A stretch of DNA of 64,000 nt from Clostridia bacterium (GCA_900769875.1 CAAGII010000084.1:1-64000); one strand, 5' to 3'; shown: positions 53,278 to 62,433, counted from the first letter of the stretch. Notes: generated from the letters alone by a model not told the origin. Made by a program: numbers and translations.

Positions 53278-54876
53278 TTACTCGCTATAGTGGTCCGGCA
53301 GATCGTTTTCAAACAGCACGGTATCTCCGCTCTGCCCGAGAGAGCGCAGAAGCTGTGTCGCTTCGTCCAGGCTGCCGACCTGATGCACATGGTTCATATC
53401 AAACCCAGCTTCACGCAGACCATCCGCGATGGGCTGGGTATGCTTTCTGCCTACAAGGATGGCAAGATCCACCTTGTCCTTCATGGCGCGTCCGAAGCCG
53501 CGGTTGAACTCCGCCTCGCGCTCGCCAAGCTCTACCATGCCGGGTGTGATGATGATGCGCCGCCCGGGAAACTGCTCAAGCACAGCCAGCGCCTTTTCCG
53601 CGCCGCTCGGATTGCTGTTGAACGCGTCGTCAATGATGGTGATTCCTCCGGCGTTCTCAATCAGCTGCATCCTGTGCTCCACAGGCTCCAGCTTCGCAAT
53701 GCCGCGCGCAATCTGCTTCAGCGTCAGATTCAGCGTCAGGCAGACAGACGCCGCAAGCGCAATATTGGCGATGTTATGGTCGCCAAGCAGTCTGGTTTCG
53801 CAATGCTGACGCTCTTCCCCCGTACACAGATCAAAGCGCGAGCCGCCCGGGAACACCTTCACATTTTCCACCCACACATCGGCGCCGTGTCCGGCGTAGA
53901 GACTGCTCAGCCGCTTGGTTTTGGCGGTTTTTGCGTACAGTTCTGAGCAGATCGCCTGATCGTCCGGGAAGAAGCAGCAGCCATCCTGCGGAATCGCCTG
54001 CATCAGCTCGTACTTGGTGGATTTGATCCTGTCAAGCGTCTTGAACGTATCCAGATGCTGCGGACCCACGCTGGTCAGAACGCCGTATTTCGGATGCACC
54101 AGGCGGCACATTTCCTTGATATCGCCCACATGACGGGCGCCCATTTCCGCCACGAACACCTGATGCGAGGGCAACAGTCTGGTACGAATGATCTTCGTGA
54201 CGCCCATGGGGGTGTTGAAGCTCCCGGGCGTGACCAGCGTCTGATACTTTTCCGAAAGCAAAGTGCCCAGAATGAACTTGACGCTCGTTTTGCCATAGCT
54301 TCCCGTGATGCCGATGCGAATCAGGTCGGGATGCTCCCTGAGCACACGCTGCGCGTCGCGGAAGTACATTTCGGAGATGACCTTTTCAATCGGCCACGCA
54401 AGCAGCCCGGAGAGCGCCACAAGCAGCGGCAGCAGCACCAGCGCAAGCGGCAGCAGAAAGCAGCACAGCCGCGTGCCCATGCCGCACAGCGCGGAGAAAG
54501 CGGAGAACACAAGGATATTCACCGCCAGCGACACAGCATACAGCCGCTTCATGCGGGGCGTCAGGACAAGCGGCTTTTTCATTTTTGCCCTTACCGCCAG
54601 CCAATGCAGCAGCGCGCCGACAGCAGGGGCAATCAGCGCCAGAGCCGCAAAGCTCCACACCGTCTGATGCGAAACCATCCATACCAGCGGCATCACACTC
54701 AGGCAGGATACTGCCATCACGCAGCCCGGAAGCAGCGCACGAAGCGCGTTGCGCCGCAGCGTGCGGAAATAGCCCGGGAACTGGTAGCTCTCAAGCTGGA
54801 AGTAATGCAGCAGCACTCTGCTTGCCGCCACAGCGCCAATGCTCAGGCACAGGATGGCTACGATATTCATCAGCAT
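53278..54876 (-). CDS. MurF-like Mur ligase with an N-terminal membrane domain
   Basis: 532 residues. The first about 165 hold four or five hydrophobic segments (about 3-20, 49-68, 73-92, 112-130, 138-160). Then comes a Mur ligase: ATP loop GITGSYGKTSVK (GSYGKTS at 192-198), PMGVTKIIRT, VAEMGARHVGDI, the LLGDHNIANIALA segment and DDAFNSNPSGAEKALAVL. The middle and C-terminal domains match MurF best. The usual N-terminal UDP-binding domain is not seen; the membrane part stands in its place. The ddl gene beside it supports a role with D-Ala-D-Ala. Such membrane MurF-like proteins are known in clostridia, but their exact substrate is unclear to me. Confidence 0.82.
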   Translation of the reverse strand: MLMNIVAILCLSIGAVAASRVLLHYFQLESYQFPGYFRTLRRNALRALLPGCVMAVSCLSVMPLVWMVSHQTVWSFAALALIAPAVGALLHWLAVRAKMKKPLVLTPRMKRLYAVSLAVNILVFSAFSALCGMGTRLCCFLLPLALVLLPLLVALSGLLAWPIEKVISEMYFRDAQRVLREHPDLIRIGITGSYGKTSVKFILGTLLSEKYQTLVTPGSFNTPMGVTKIIRTRLLPSHQVFVAEMGARHVGDIKEMCRLVHPKYGVLTSVGPQHLDTFKTLDRIKSTKYELMQAIPQDGCCFFPDDQAICSELYAKTAKTKRLSSLYAGHGADVWVENVKVFPGGSRFDLCTGEERQHCETRLLGDHNIANIALAASVCLTLNLTLKQIARGIAKLEPVEHRMQLIENAGGITIIDDAFNSNPSGAEKALAVLEQFPGRRIIITPGMVELGEREAEFNRGFGRAMKDKVDLAILVGRKHTQPIADGLREAGFDMNHVHQVGSLDEATQLLRSLGQSGDTVLFENDLPDHYSE

Positions 54877-55661
54877 CCCTGTGATCCCTCCGTCAAAAAG
54901 TTGTGTACGATGGCCAGAAAGCGTGGCAGCTGCTCAAGATACGCGAAATGGCTTCCGCCCTCCAGCCTGATGAGCGCAGCATCAGGGATGCTCTTTTCCA
55001 TCTGCTCGCCCATCCAGATCGGCGTTTCAATATCCTTGTCGCCCCACAGTAGCAGCGTGGGCTGCTCAATCAGGGGAAGGCGATCGGAGAGGTCAAGGCT
55101 GATGACCTTGACAAAGGTTTTGCGCATTTCATCATCCAGTGCGTTGTAGTCGGCGCTTCCGTATCTCTTCCGCAGCATCTCCTGCAGTTTGTCAGGCAAG
55201 CTTCCGAATATCCGCAAACGCCTGATCTGCTCGCACATCCTGCGCAGACGCTTGTAGCGAAGGCTCTTTTTCCTTGCCTCCTCAGTCTGAGGCTTGCGAA
55301 TACCTGCCGCGCCCGTCAGCACCAGCTTATCAAACAGCGCAGGCTCTTCCGACGCAAGCTGAATTGCCACACGGCAGCCGAAGCTGTGCGCAATCACGCT
55401 GCACGGCGCAAAATCAAGCTGACGCAGCAGCTCGCGCAGCGCCCCTGCATACTCCGGCACGCCCCACGGCTCCGGTGGACGGCTACTGCTGCCATGCCCG
55501 GGAAAGTCGATCATCAGCACGGACATATCCTTGGCAAGCGCATCCGACACGGGCTTCATCAGCTTGATCTCACAGCCCCAGCCATGCAGCAGCAGCACGC
55601 GTCTGGAGCCCGTTCCGCAGCGTTCATAATGAATGGTCGCGCCGCAGCAGTTCATCTCCAT
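54870..55661 (-). CDS. Alpha/beta hydrolase
   Basis: 263 residues with the full catalytic set: oxyanion region LLHGWGC, nucleophile Ser in AHSFGCR, Asp in LLWGDKDIETP and His in GGSHFAYLEQ. A basic helical cap (about 125-180) sits between. The fold is that of haloperoxidase or lipase-like enzymes; the substrate is unknown. It overlaps the start of the MurF-like gene by seven bases, so a role linked to wall precursors is possible. Confidence 0.9.
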   Translation of the reverse strand: MEMNCCGATIHYERCGTGSRRVLLLHGWGCEIKLMKPVSDALAKDMSVLMIDFPGHGSSSRPPEPWGVPEYAGALRELLRQLDFAPCSVIAHSFGCRVAIQLASEEPALFDKLVLTGAAGIRKPQTEEARKKSLRYKRLRRMCEQIRRLRIFGSLPDKLQEMLRKRYGSADYNALDDEMRKTFVKVISLDLSDRLPLIEQPTLLLWGDKDIETPIWMGEQMEKSIPDAALIRLEGGSHFAYLEQLPRFLAIVHNFLTEGSQGC

Positions 55662-55709
55662 AGCCTTCGTCCTTTCATTGCGCGTCAGGAGAGCGTTTCC
55701 TGAGGGCAG

Positions 55710-56189
55710 TCAGTCCAAGTCAAGGCGATTGTCCAAACGCCAGATATACCGGCATTTCACCGCGCTGATTTCATACCGGCGGCGAAGGCTCATGGGCACA
55801 TCGACGATCCGCTCCAGCTGGCAGCCCAGATGCTCGCAGGTTCTGCGGCTTGGCCAGTTGTCGGTATCGCAGGTGATGACCACGCTTTCCTTGCCGGTTG
55901 TTTCCAGCAACGGCTTGAGCAGACTGCACGCCTTGCGCGCCCAACCGTGACCGCGATAGGGCGGGTCAATGTGGTAGCCAATATGCCCGAAATAGTAAAC
56001 GCCCTCGCTCTCGCCCAGTCGCAGGCTGATGCGGCCCGCCTCACGGCGTGTTCCATGCGGCGCGATCAGATAGTCATAGCATGCCCCGAAGCCGAGCGCT
56101 TCTTCCGGCGGATAGAGCCGCAACGGAAACAGGTCAATCTCGCCGTCCGAATACTGCGGCCTGGCACGAAACAGCCACACAGCTTCCAC
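55710..56189 (-). CDS. GNAT-family N-acetyltransferase
   Basis: 159 residues, RimJ/RimL-like: YYFGHIGYHIDPPYRGHGWARKAC with the acetyl-CoA loop RGHGWA, VITCDTDNWPSRRTCEHLGCQLE typical of the family, and a C-terminal aromatic end. The start is uncertain: GTG at 56189 has AAGGA only one base away, and another GTG at 56180 is possible. It follows the sugar kinase by 16 bases. Confidence 0.82.
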   Translation of the reverse strand: MEAVWLFRARPQYSDGEIDLFPLRLYPPEEALGFGACYDYLIAPHGTRREAGRISLRLGESEGVYYFGHIGYHIDPPYRGHGWARKACSLLKPLLETTGKESVVITCDTDNWPSRRTCEHLGCQLERIVDVPMSLRRRYEISAVKCRYIWRLDNRLDLD

Positions 56190-56205
56190 ATCCTTGCACT
56201 GGTAT

Positions 56206-57132
56206 CTATGACAGCCGCTGCACGCGAACCCGCGGCAGAATTGCGTAGAAATCCTCCGCGCAGATCAGCTGTGTTCCCTCGGTCATCACGCTGGCTGTAC
56301 CGGCAGCCACCGCCCATGAAAACGCTTCTACAATGTCGTCATGCGTCTGCATGCCGCACAGCAGGCCGCCCACCATCGCGTCACCCGCGCCGACGGTCGA
56401 GCTGACCTTCACGTCCACACACGGCGCAAACCACGCGCCCTCAGGTGTGGCAAGCAGCGCGCCCTCGCTGCCCATGGAGACGATCACATGCCGCGCGCCG
56501 CGTTCAAGGAGCTGCTTCGCTGCTTGATGGACGTCGCTGACACAGCCAAGCGGTATCCCAAGCGTATCGCGAAGCTCATCGCGGTTGGGCTTGGCAAGCC
56601 ACGGCCTTGCTTCCAGACCGAGCAGAAGCTCCTCGCCGCTTGCATCCAGAATGCACCGTGCGCTCTTCATGGTATGCATGAGATCACGATACGTTCCGCG
56701 TGGACAGCCGGGCGGAAGCGAACCTGTCAAAACACACCAGTCCTCCGGCTTGACGGCGGCAGAGACCATCTCCTTGAAGGACTGCAGCGCCTGCCCGTCG
56801 ACCAGAGGCCCCGGCTCATTCAGCTCGGTCACCGGCTGACCATCAAGGCTGACGATCTTGGTGTTCGTCCGCACAGCGCCGGGCACCGAAAGCAGGGAGC
56901 AGCCGATTTCATCCCTTGCAAGGGCTTCCCTGACCCTGCCGGCATGATCCTCACCCGCAATCACAAGGCATCCGGCCTTCTGTCCAAAGCGGCGAACCAC
57001 TCTCGCCACATTCACGCCCTTGCCGCCAAGATCGATGCGGCTTTTGCGGATGCGGTTGACTGCGCCAACGGTGACGGCGTCCACCTCCACCGTTTTGTCA
57101 AAGCTTGGATTCATGCATAAAGCAGTCATCAT
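56206..57132 (-). CDS. PfkB-family hexose-phosphate kinase, 1-phosphofructokinase-like
   Basis: 308 residues with the order of FruK/LacC enzymes: MTALCMNPSFDKTVEV, the GGKGVNVARVVRRFG substrate loop, TGSLPPGCP, KPNRDEL, and the anion hole with the catalytic Asp in GAGDAMVGG. The likely reaction is ATP-driven phosphorylation of fructose 1-phosphate or tagatose 6-phosphate; no fru or lac PTS gene is nearby to decide. It opens a long minus-strand gene train. GGAGG lies nine bases before the start codons ATG-ATG. Confidence 0.9.
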   Translation of the reverse strand: MMTALCMNPSFDKTVEVDAVTVGAVNRIRKSRIDLGGKGVNVARVVRRFGQKAGCLVIAGEDHAGRVREALARDEIGCSLLSVPGAVRTNTKIVSLDGQPVTELNEPGPLVDGQALQSFKEMVSAAVKPEDWCVLTGSLPPGCPRGTYRDLMHTMKSARCILDASGEELLLGLEARPWLAKPNRDELRDTLGIPLGCVSDVHQAAKQLLERGARHVIVSMGSEGALLATPEGAWFAPCVDVKVSSTVGAGDAMVGGLLCGMQTHDDIVEAFSWAVAAGTASVMTEGTQLICAEDFYAILPRVRVQRLS

Positions 57133-57161
57133 CAGGCGTATCCTCCATGCCGAACTGTATT

Positions 57162-57190
57162 ATTATACCATGCTATGCAACGACATGCAA
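57162..57190 (-). promoter_or_regulatory. Promoter of the sugar-kinase gene train
   Basis: Minus strand TTGCAT (57190-57185), 17 bases, TATAAT (57167-57162). It is the only good promoter seen before the genes that run to 51.4 kb. Confidence 0.7.
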
Positions 57191-57224
57191 GTATGGCACA
57201 TCGAAAATGGCCCTTGGGCTGTTG

Positions 57225-57992
57225 TCAGAGCTTTTCATCGCTGTACACGATCACATCATTCGGATGTCCCTTGTGATAGGGATGCTGCTTGCATACGTTG
57301 CCAAAGTAATGGTACGGCTGATCCTGTGCCGTTTCACCGCGCATCAGCTGCTCGCAGCCAAGCAGGAGGCGGTCAATGATATCGTTTGAGATATAGTCGT
57401 TCGCGTGACCGAACAGCACGCGGTCAAAATCGCCGCCATAGCACCGTTTCACATGCGTCAGCGTGTCATGCAGCACCGCAATCGGCTGGCTTTCCTCAAG
57501 CTGCATCCAGATATGCGGGTTCATGCCGTCTCCCGAGAACAGTACCCTGCGCCTGCGGTCAAGGAGGCCGATGGATCCGGCTGTGTGACCCCTGAGCGAA
57601 ATAACCTCCAGCACATTGCCGCCACCCAAATCAAACTGCTGCCCGATAGACAGTCCCCGCATGGGGCAGCAGGAGAGATGCTGATCGCCCACGGAGTCGC
57701 GGATCATCTGAAAATGCGCCTTCGCCAGCTCCATGTCATCCGGATGAAGCCATGCCTCCTCAAAGAATTGGTTGCCTAGGATATGATCGCAGTGCCCGTG
57801 CGTGTTCACAACCACCAGCGGCAGATCGGTCAGGGTTCGCACGATATCCTTGAGGTTCTCATATCCGTTGACCGTGTCAATCACCATGGCCCTTTCCGTA
57901 CCACAAACAACATAGCAGGTGCTTTCGTGATTGTCGTCCAGCAGCCATACCTGATCCTCCAGCTGCCTGATATGCATACGCTTGCTTTCCAT
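57225..57992 (-). CDS. MBL-fold metallohydrolase
   Basis: 255 residues. Zinc motifs: THGHCDH (64-70), the RGHTAGSIG His, SGDGMN with the bridging Asp, and FGHAND. The group is close to glyoxalase II-like and unspecified hydrolases; the substrate is unknown. It begins three bases after whiA and ends the murB operon. Confidence 0.9.
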   Translation of the reverse strand: MESKRMHIRQLEDQVWLLDDNHESTCYVVCGTERAMVIDTVNGYENLKDIVRTLTDLPLVVVNTHGHCDHILGNQFFEEAWLHPDDMELAKAHFQMIRDSVGDQHLSCCPMRGLSIGQQFDLGGGNVLEVISLRGHTAGSIGLLDRRRRVLFSGDGMNPHIWMQLEESQPIAVLHDTLTHVKRCYGGDFDRVLFGHANDYISNDIIDRLLLGCEQLMRGETAQDQPYHYFGNVCKQHPYHKGHPNDVIVYSDEKL

Positions 57993-57995
57993 CGC

Positions 57996-58979
57996 TCACT
58001 CCATCCCTTCACTGTGGTTTTGGTGTTGCTCCAGCTCACCTGCAATCTCATCCGCCGTGGCCATCAGGCGCTTCATCCGGTTGCTGACGCCGCTTTTGGT
58101 GAGCGGCGGATCCATCATTTGCCCAAGCTCCGTCAGGCTGACACTTGGATTCTCAAGCCTGAGATGCGCAAGCTCGCGCAGCGCAGGCGGCAGGCTGGCC
58201 AGTCCCCGCTGAATGGAGATCATGGTGATTGCCTTCACCTGCGCGTCGCTCGCAGCAGCCGCGCGTTCGTAATTCCGGTCGTCACAGCCGGAGGCACGGT
58301 TGATGTTACCGCGCATCTGTCGGGTGATTCTGATATTCTCCAGCTCCATCATGCTGGTCGGTGCGCCCATCAGCGCAAGCGCGTCGGATATGTGCTGAGA
58401 GCCTTTCAAATAGACCACCTGCTTGCCCCGGCGCGTGATATGTCCCGCCGGAAGTCCGCATCGTTCCATTTGCCTGAGAACGGACTGGCACATGGCGTCA
58501 TCCCCGGCAATAATCTCGAAATGATAGCCCTTTTCCGGGCTTGTGATGCTCCCTGCGCCAAGAAACGCGCCGCGAAGGTAGGCCCGCCTGCAGCACTGGC
58601 GCGTCAGCGGCACCCTTGGTTCCGTTCGCTTCAATGTCACGCTTCCGTCGTCGTGCTGCTCCATCATGCTCATGGCAATCAGCAGCTTCTGCGCGTCGCC
58701 GCCCTCAAGGGTCAGCACGCAGGCCGTCCTTCCGCCAAGGCGCGTATGCTGCACGAACTGCAGTTGTGGCGATACATCAAGGCTCTTTTTGAGCATGGTG
58801 AAAATGCGCCTCGCAAGCGTCGTGTTCTCCACCCGATAGGTCACCGAAAAGCGCCCCGCGCCCTGAAATCCAAGGCTTGCGGAGGTCTGCGTCAGTGCGC
58901 TGATTTCCGCAAGCATGCAGCACGCCCTGTCCAGCGGCTGATGGCAAAGCTCCTCCTTGGCGCCAATTGAGAACGACAT
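57996..58979 (-). CDS. whiA: Sporulation/cell-division regulator WhiA
   Basis: 327 residues. It has the N-terminal LAGLIDADG-like domain (SFSIGAKEELC, AYLRGAFLGAGSITSPEKGYH), without the endonuclease acids, and a C-terminal helix-turn-helix (about 235-310: ASLPPALRELAHLRLENP, SLTELGQMM, TKSGVSNRMKRL). In Gram-positives it affects cell division and, in streptomycetes, sporulation. It lies 11 bases after rapZ. The gene yvcK, which often stands between them, is absent. Confidence 0.96.
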   Translation of the reverse strand: MSFSIGAKEELCHQPLDRACCMLAEISALTQTSASLGFQGAGRFSVTYRVENTTLARRIFTMLKKSLDVSPQLQFVQHTRLGGRTACVLTLEGGDAQKLLIAMSMMEQHDDGSVTLKRTEPRVPLTRQCCRRAYLRGAFLGAGSITSPEKGYHFEIIAGDDAMCQSVLRQMERCGLPAGHITRRGKQVVYLKGSQHISDALALMGAPTSMMELENIRITRQMRGNINRASGCDDRNYERAAAASDAQVKAITMISIQRGLASLPPALRELAHLRLENPSVSLTELGQMMDPPLTKSGVSNRMKRLMATADEIAGELEQHQNHSEGME

Positions 58980-58990
58980 ACCTCACCTCG

Positions 58991-59884
58991 TCAGGTTTCC
59001 TCGGCCCAGTGAGCCTGCTCCACATCCTTGTCGCGATGATTGGTTTCCACCTGATAGCCATGGGCGCGAAGATAATCGCCAATCGCCTCAGTGATGGCGA
59101 CGCTGCGATGCGCGCCGCCGGTGCAGCCGATTGCGATCACCAGGCGGCGCTTGCCCTCCTCGTGATAGTGCGGGAGCAGGAAGTCAAGCATATCGCAGAC
59201 CTTTGTCATAAACTCCCGCGTGACAGGATGCTGCATCACAAAGTCGCGTACATCCGCGTCCAGTCCGGAATGCCGGCACAGCTCCGGAATGTAGAAGGGA
59301 TTGGGCAGAAAACGGACGTCGAAGAGAATATCCGCCTCGCGGGGCAATCCGCGCTTGAAGCCGAAGGACATGACCTCGATGCGGATGCGGTCATCCGTCG
59401 TTTCACCTGATTTGACGATCTTCTCCAGCGTCGAACGAAGCTTCTGCGGGCGCATGGAGGATGTATCAATCACATAATTAGCGATCTCACGAAGGGGCTG
59501 GAGCATATTGCGCTCCGCCGCAATCGCCTCCCGCAGCGTGACCGTATCGCTCGCCAGCGGATGGTCGCGCCGCGTCTCCTTGAAGCGTGAGAGGAGCGTC
59601 TCGTCGCTGGCTTCCATGAAAAGCGTTTCCATGTGGTATCCCAGCTGCGTGGTCTCCAGCATGAGGCGGCAGACCGCGTCCGCGTCAAAGAACGCGCCGC
59701 TGCGCACATCGACCGAAAAGGCGACTGTGTGGCAGTTCAGTGCACTTGCGCATGCCTCAAGAAACTTGACGATCATCATCGGCGGCAGATTGTCCACACA
59801 GAAAACACCCATATCCTCCAGAAAACGGATCGTCGTGGTCTTGCCCGCGCCGCTCATGCCTGTCAGGAGCAGGAATCGCATCAT
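58991..59884 (-). CDS. rapZ: Nucleotide-binding RapZ/YvcJ protein
   Basis: 297-residue GTP/ATP-binding protein with Walker A GMSGAGKT (9-16), VDNLPP, FSVDVRS, SFGFKRGLPREADI, FDVRFLPNP and the C-terminal IGCTGGAHRSVAI. In E. coli RapZ directs small-RNA decay; in B. subtilis YvcJ affects competence. The ATG at 59884 is preferred to a GTG two codons earlier because AAAGAAG is then seven bases away. It follows murB by 30 bases. Confidence 0.95.
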   Translation of the reverse strand: MMRFLLLTGMSGAGKTTTIRFLEDMGVFCVDNLPPMMIVKFLEACASALNCHTVAFSVDVRSGAFFDADAVCRLMLETTQLGYHMETLFMEASDETLLSRFKETRRDHPLASDTVTLREAIAAERNMLQPLREIANYVIDTSSMRPQKLRSTLEKIVKSGETTDDRIRIEVMSFGFKRGLPREADILFDVRFLPNPFYIPELCRHSGLDADVRDFVMQHPVTREFMTKVCDMLDFLLPHYHEEGKRRLVIAIGCTGGAHRSVAITEAIGDYLRAHGYQVETNHRDKDVEQAHWAEET

Positions 59885-59914
59885 ATTCACGCTTCTTTCG
59901 TAGAGAATGAATGG

Positions 59915-60847
59915 TTACACATGCCTGATGGGAGTATCCTCGCCCACAATGCGGATTTCCGGCTCCAGCATCACGCCGGTTTTTTCCATGACAACCTGCT
60001 GAATCCTCGCCAGCAGCGCGAGATAATCCGCTGCCGTGCCGCCAAGGTTCAGCCCGAACCCCGCATGCTTCTCGCTCACCTGCGCGCCGCCGATGGTCAG
60101 TCCGCGCAATCCGCACTGGTCAATCAGCGCCGACGCGTATCCGTTGGCTGGGCGCTTGAACATGCTGCCCGCATTGGGGATGGTCAAAGGCTGCTTTTCG
60201 GCACGCTGCCGGTTGAGTCTGTTCATTTCTTCAAGAATTGCGTCCCGGTCGCCGGGCTGCAGCTCCATTTCCACGCACGTTACAATCACCCGCTCATGCT
60301 GAAGGCGTGAGGCGCGATGTGAAAACGCCATCTCCGCGCCGGTGTAGCGCACAGGCGTTCCATCGCTCGTATACCCCTTCACCAGCGTGACAACCTGACT
60401 CATTTCGCCGCCATACGCTCCGGCATTCATGATCACGCCTCCGCCGATCGTGCCGGGGATACCGCTTGCAAACGCAAGCCCCGCAAGACCGCTTTCCGCC
60501 GCGCGGCGGCTGAGCTGCGCCAGCATCGCGCCTGCCTGCGCCGTCATATGCGTACCGGAGATCGTGATCGCGTTCATGGCCCGGAGACTGAGCACCACGC
60601 CGCGGATACCGCCGTCCTTCACCAGCAGGTTGCTGCCGTTGCCCACAAGCGTGACCGGGATATGCAGCGCGTGCGTCTCCTTGAGCAGCCTCCTGAGCTG
60701 GACTTCATCGCTGGGGGAACAAACCAGATCAGCCGGTCCGCCAAGACGGAGCGTGGTCATGCTCGACATAGGCACGTTCCATTCCATCTCCATGTCTGCC
60801 ATGGATGCGGACAAGCGCTCGAGTACGTCGTTCAGGCGTTCACACAT
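59915..60847 (-). CDS. murB: UDP-N-acetylenolpyruvoylglucosamine reductase
   Basis: FAD enzyme that makes UDP-MurNAc. The 310 residues are the type II form: TTLRLGGPAD, VTLVGNGSNLLVKD at the FAD site, ASGIPGTIGGGVIMNAGAYG, the catalytic Ser in NAGSMFKRP, and the final Glu in LEPEIRIVG. GGAGG lies nine bases before the ATG. First gene of the murB-rapZ-whiA-MBL unit. Confidence 0.97.
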   Translation of the reverse strand: MCERLNDVLERLSASMADMEMEWNVPMSSMTTLRLGGPADLVCSPSDEVQLRRLLKETHALHIPVTLVGNGSNLLVKDGGIRGVVLSLRAMNAITISGTHMTAQAGAMLAQLSRRAAESGLAGLAFASGIPGTIGGGVIMNAGAYGGEMSQVVTLVKGYTSDGTPVRYTGAEMAFSHRASRLQHERVIVTCVEMELQPGDRDAILEEMNRLNRQRAEKQPLTIPNAGSMFKRPANGYASALIDQCGLRGLTIGGAQVSEKHAGFGLNLGGTAADYLALLARIQQVVMEKTGVMLEPEIRIVGEDTPIRHV

Positions 60848-60873
60848 CAGGTTTACCCTCCTTATCAGCCATC

Positions 60874-60902
60874 ATTATAATTCATTTGGCGGCTGACCGC
60901 AA
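60874..60902 (-). promoter_or_regulatory. Promoter of the murB operon
   Basis: Minus strand TTGCGG (60902-60897), 17 bases, TATAAT (60879-60874), 27 bases before murB. Confidence 0.65.
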
Positions 60903-60940
60903 GATGTAATTGAGCATGGCCGCATAAGCTCTGTGATATG

Positions 60941-60966
60941 CAAAAGCTGTGCCGGAAGGGCACAGC
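60941..60966 (-). terminator. Terminator of the CotH/DUF4956/VTC operon
   Basis: Perfect 8-base-pair stem GCTGTGCC/GGCACAGC, 5-base loop, then TTTTG on the minus strand, six bases after the VTC stop. Confidence 0.85.
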
Positions 60967-60971
60967 GTAAG

Positions 60972-61679
60972 TCAGCTTTCCTTCTCCTCAAAGCGCCTGC
61001 ACCAGGTGTATTTGCTGATGGCGCTTTGCAGAGCGTTAGGACAATAGGTACACAGAAGATCGCGGATATACGGCGGCATCACCCGGTTGTACTTGACCTC
61101 CAGAATCATTTCGCCGTGGTCAAACGGCGGCACGGTCGGCACATTCGGATTGAAGAGATCCGTGGAATACAGACCCGAGCGAAGCTGCTTGTCAAAGGTG
61201 ATGCGCACCTCCTCCGCAGGGTGTAGCCACGCCTCGCGCACATAGTCTACCAGCACCACAGGATGCAGCAGATGAATGGTCATCTCGCGGTACACATCGC
61301 TGAGCAGGCCAAAGCGCGTGGCCTCAAGGCCTGTGGAATCGCAGGCGATGATCTGATCGGCAAGATCCCGCGGAATGGTCAGGCTGCGCTTGGAGATCAG
61401 GCTGCCGACCTTCGTCTTGCATTCCAGCTTGATGAGACGGTCGGAGTAATTGTAGATGCGGATGCGGTACTTATCGCGGTTTTGTACGCCGTCGATCTTG
61501 TCGTAGAGCGCATCGTCGAACACTGTATCGAAATACAGGGAGCGTATGTGGTACTCGTTGTGCTCATCGCCGTTGGGATCAGGATGCAGGCAGTACCGCA
61601 TGGCATTGGAGAGCATGCGATACTGCGCATCATTGATGAAGAACTTCAGCTCATGCCGCAGCGGCAGAACGCTTGCCAT
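60972..61679 (-). CDS. VTC-domain polyphosphate polymerase-like protein
   Basis: 235-residue protein of the VTC tunnel fold that in yeast Vtc4 makes polyphosphate from ATP. Motifs: RHELKFFI at the N-terminus, IRSLYFDTVFDDAL, KYRIRIYNY with the tunnel Arg residues, KLECKTKVG with Lys and Glu, and ILEVKYNR. Key basic and acidic residues seem kept, so it may be active. No SPX or membrane domain is attached; the membrane protein next to it may anchor it. The ATG at 61679 is chosen because AAGGTG lies nine bases upstream. Last gene of the operon. Confidence 0.88.
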   Translation of the reverse strand: MASVLPLRHELKFFINDAQYRMLSNAMRYCLHPDPNGDEHNEYHIRSLYFDTVFDDALYDKIDGVQNRDKYRIRIYNYSDRLIKLECKTKVGSLISKRSLTIPRDLADQIIACDSTGLEATRFGLLSDVYREMTIHLLHPVVLVDYVREAWLHPAEEVRITFDKQLRSGLYSTDLFNPNVPTVPPFDHGEMILEVKYNRVMPPYIRDLLCTYCPNALQSAISKYTWCRRFEEKES

Positions 61680-61716
61680 CGTGCTTCCCACCTTTCATGG
61701 ATGGCGACAGCCGTCA

Positions 61717-62433
61717 TCAGGCGCCGGCTTCCGTCTGGCAGGCAACAAGGGTGGCGTCATGCACGCCGTCGATGTTGAGCATGGAGGCCACCAGATCCTG
61801 CTTGTTGTCCAGACGAACCTCCACGGTCATTTCAGCGCCGGTGCGGGTCACCGTCTTGGAGCGGAGACGGCGGTTTTTCACCGTGCGGCGAAGCTGCTGC
61901 TGGATATCATACTCCGCGTCCTCATCATAGTGAATGACCAGCAGGTAGCCGTTGGGATTGGTGAAATGCACAAAGGTCAGCGCGAACATGGCCACACTGA
62001 TGCCAAGCACCACAATCAGCGCCGCGAAATACAGCTGCGCGCCAAGCAGAATGCCCATGGTGAGCGCCCAGAACATGTAGGCGGTGTCCATGGGATCCTT
62101 GACCGCGGTACGGAAGCGAACGATGGACAGCGCGCCGACCATGCCCATGGAGAGCGCAAGGTCGGACTTGATGCACATCACGACGGGCGTGGTAATGAGC
62201 GTCAGCATGACCAGCGTCAGCGCGAAGCTCGGACTGTACAAAACGCCGCGGAAGCAGCGCTTGTACACAAAGGCAATGATGAGACCGACCACGAAGCCCG
62301 CAATCAGCGCAAGGGCGACCTCCAGCGGCGCCACGGCGGCAAACTGCGACGCAAGCGTTGCGCTCAGGCTGTTTGAGGAGCTGATGATCTTGCTGCTTGT
62401 CAGGCTCTCCAGCAGTGCGAAGGTAGTAGGCAT
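61717..62433 (-). CDS. DUF4956 membrane protein
   Basis: 238 residues: three to four membrane helices (about 36-57, 67-87, 120-150) around the conserved stretch MGMVGALSIVRFRTAVKDP, then a cytosolic ferredoxin-like domain (about 165-235). The match to DUF4956 is good. The family is found next to VTC and CotH genes in many bacteria, and its biochemical role is not known. It lies 37 bases before the VTC gene. Confidence 0.87.
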   Translation of the reverse strand: MPTTFALLESLTSSKIISSSNSLSATLASQFAAVAPLEVALALIAGFVVGLIIAFVYKRCFRGVLYSPSFALTLVMLTLITTPVVMCIKSDLALSMGMVGALSIVRFRTAVKDPMDTAYMFWALTMGILLGAQLYFAALIVVLGISVAMFALTFVHFTNPNGYLLVIHYDEDAEYDIQQQLRRTVKNRRLRSKTVTRTGAEMTVEVRLDNKQDLVASMLNIDGVHDATLVACQTEAGA

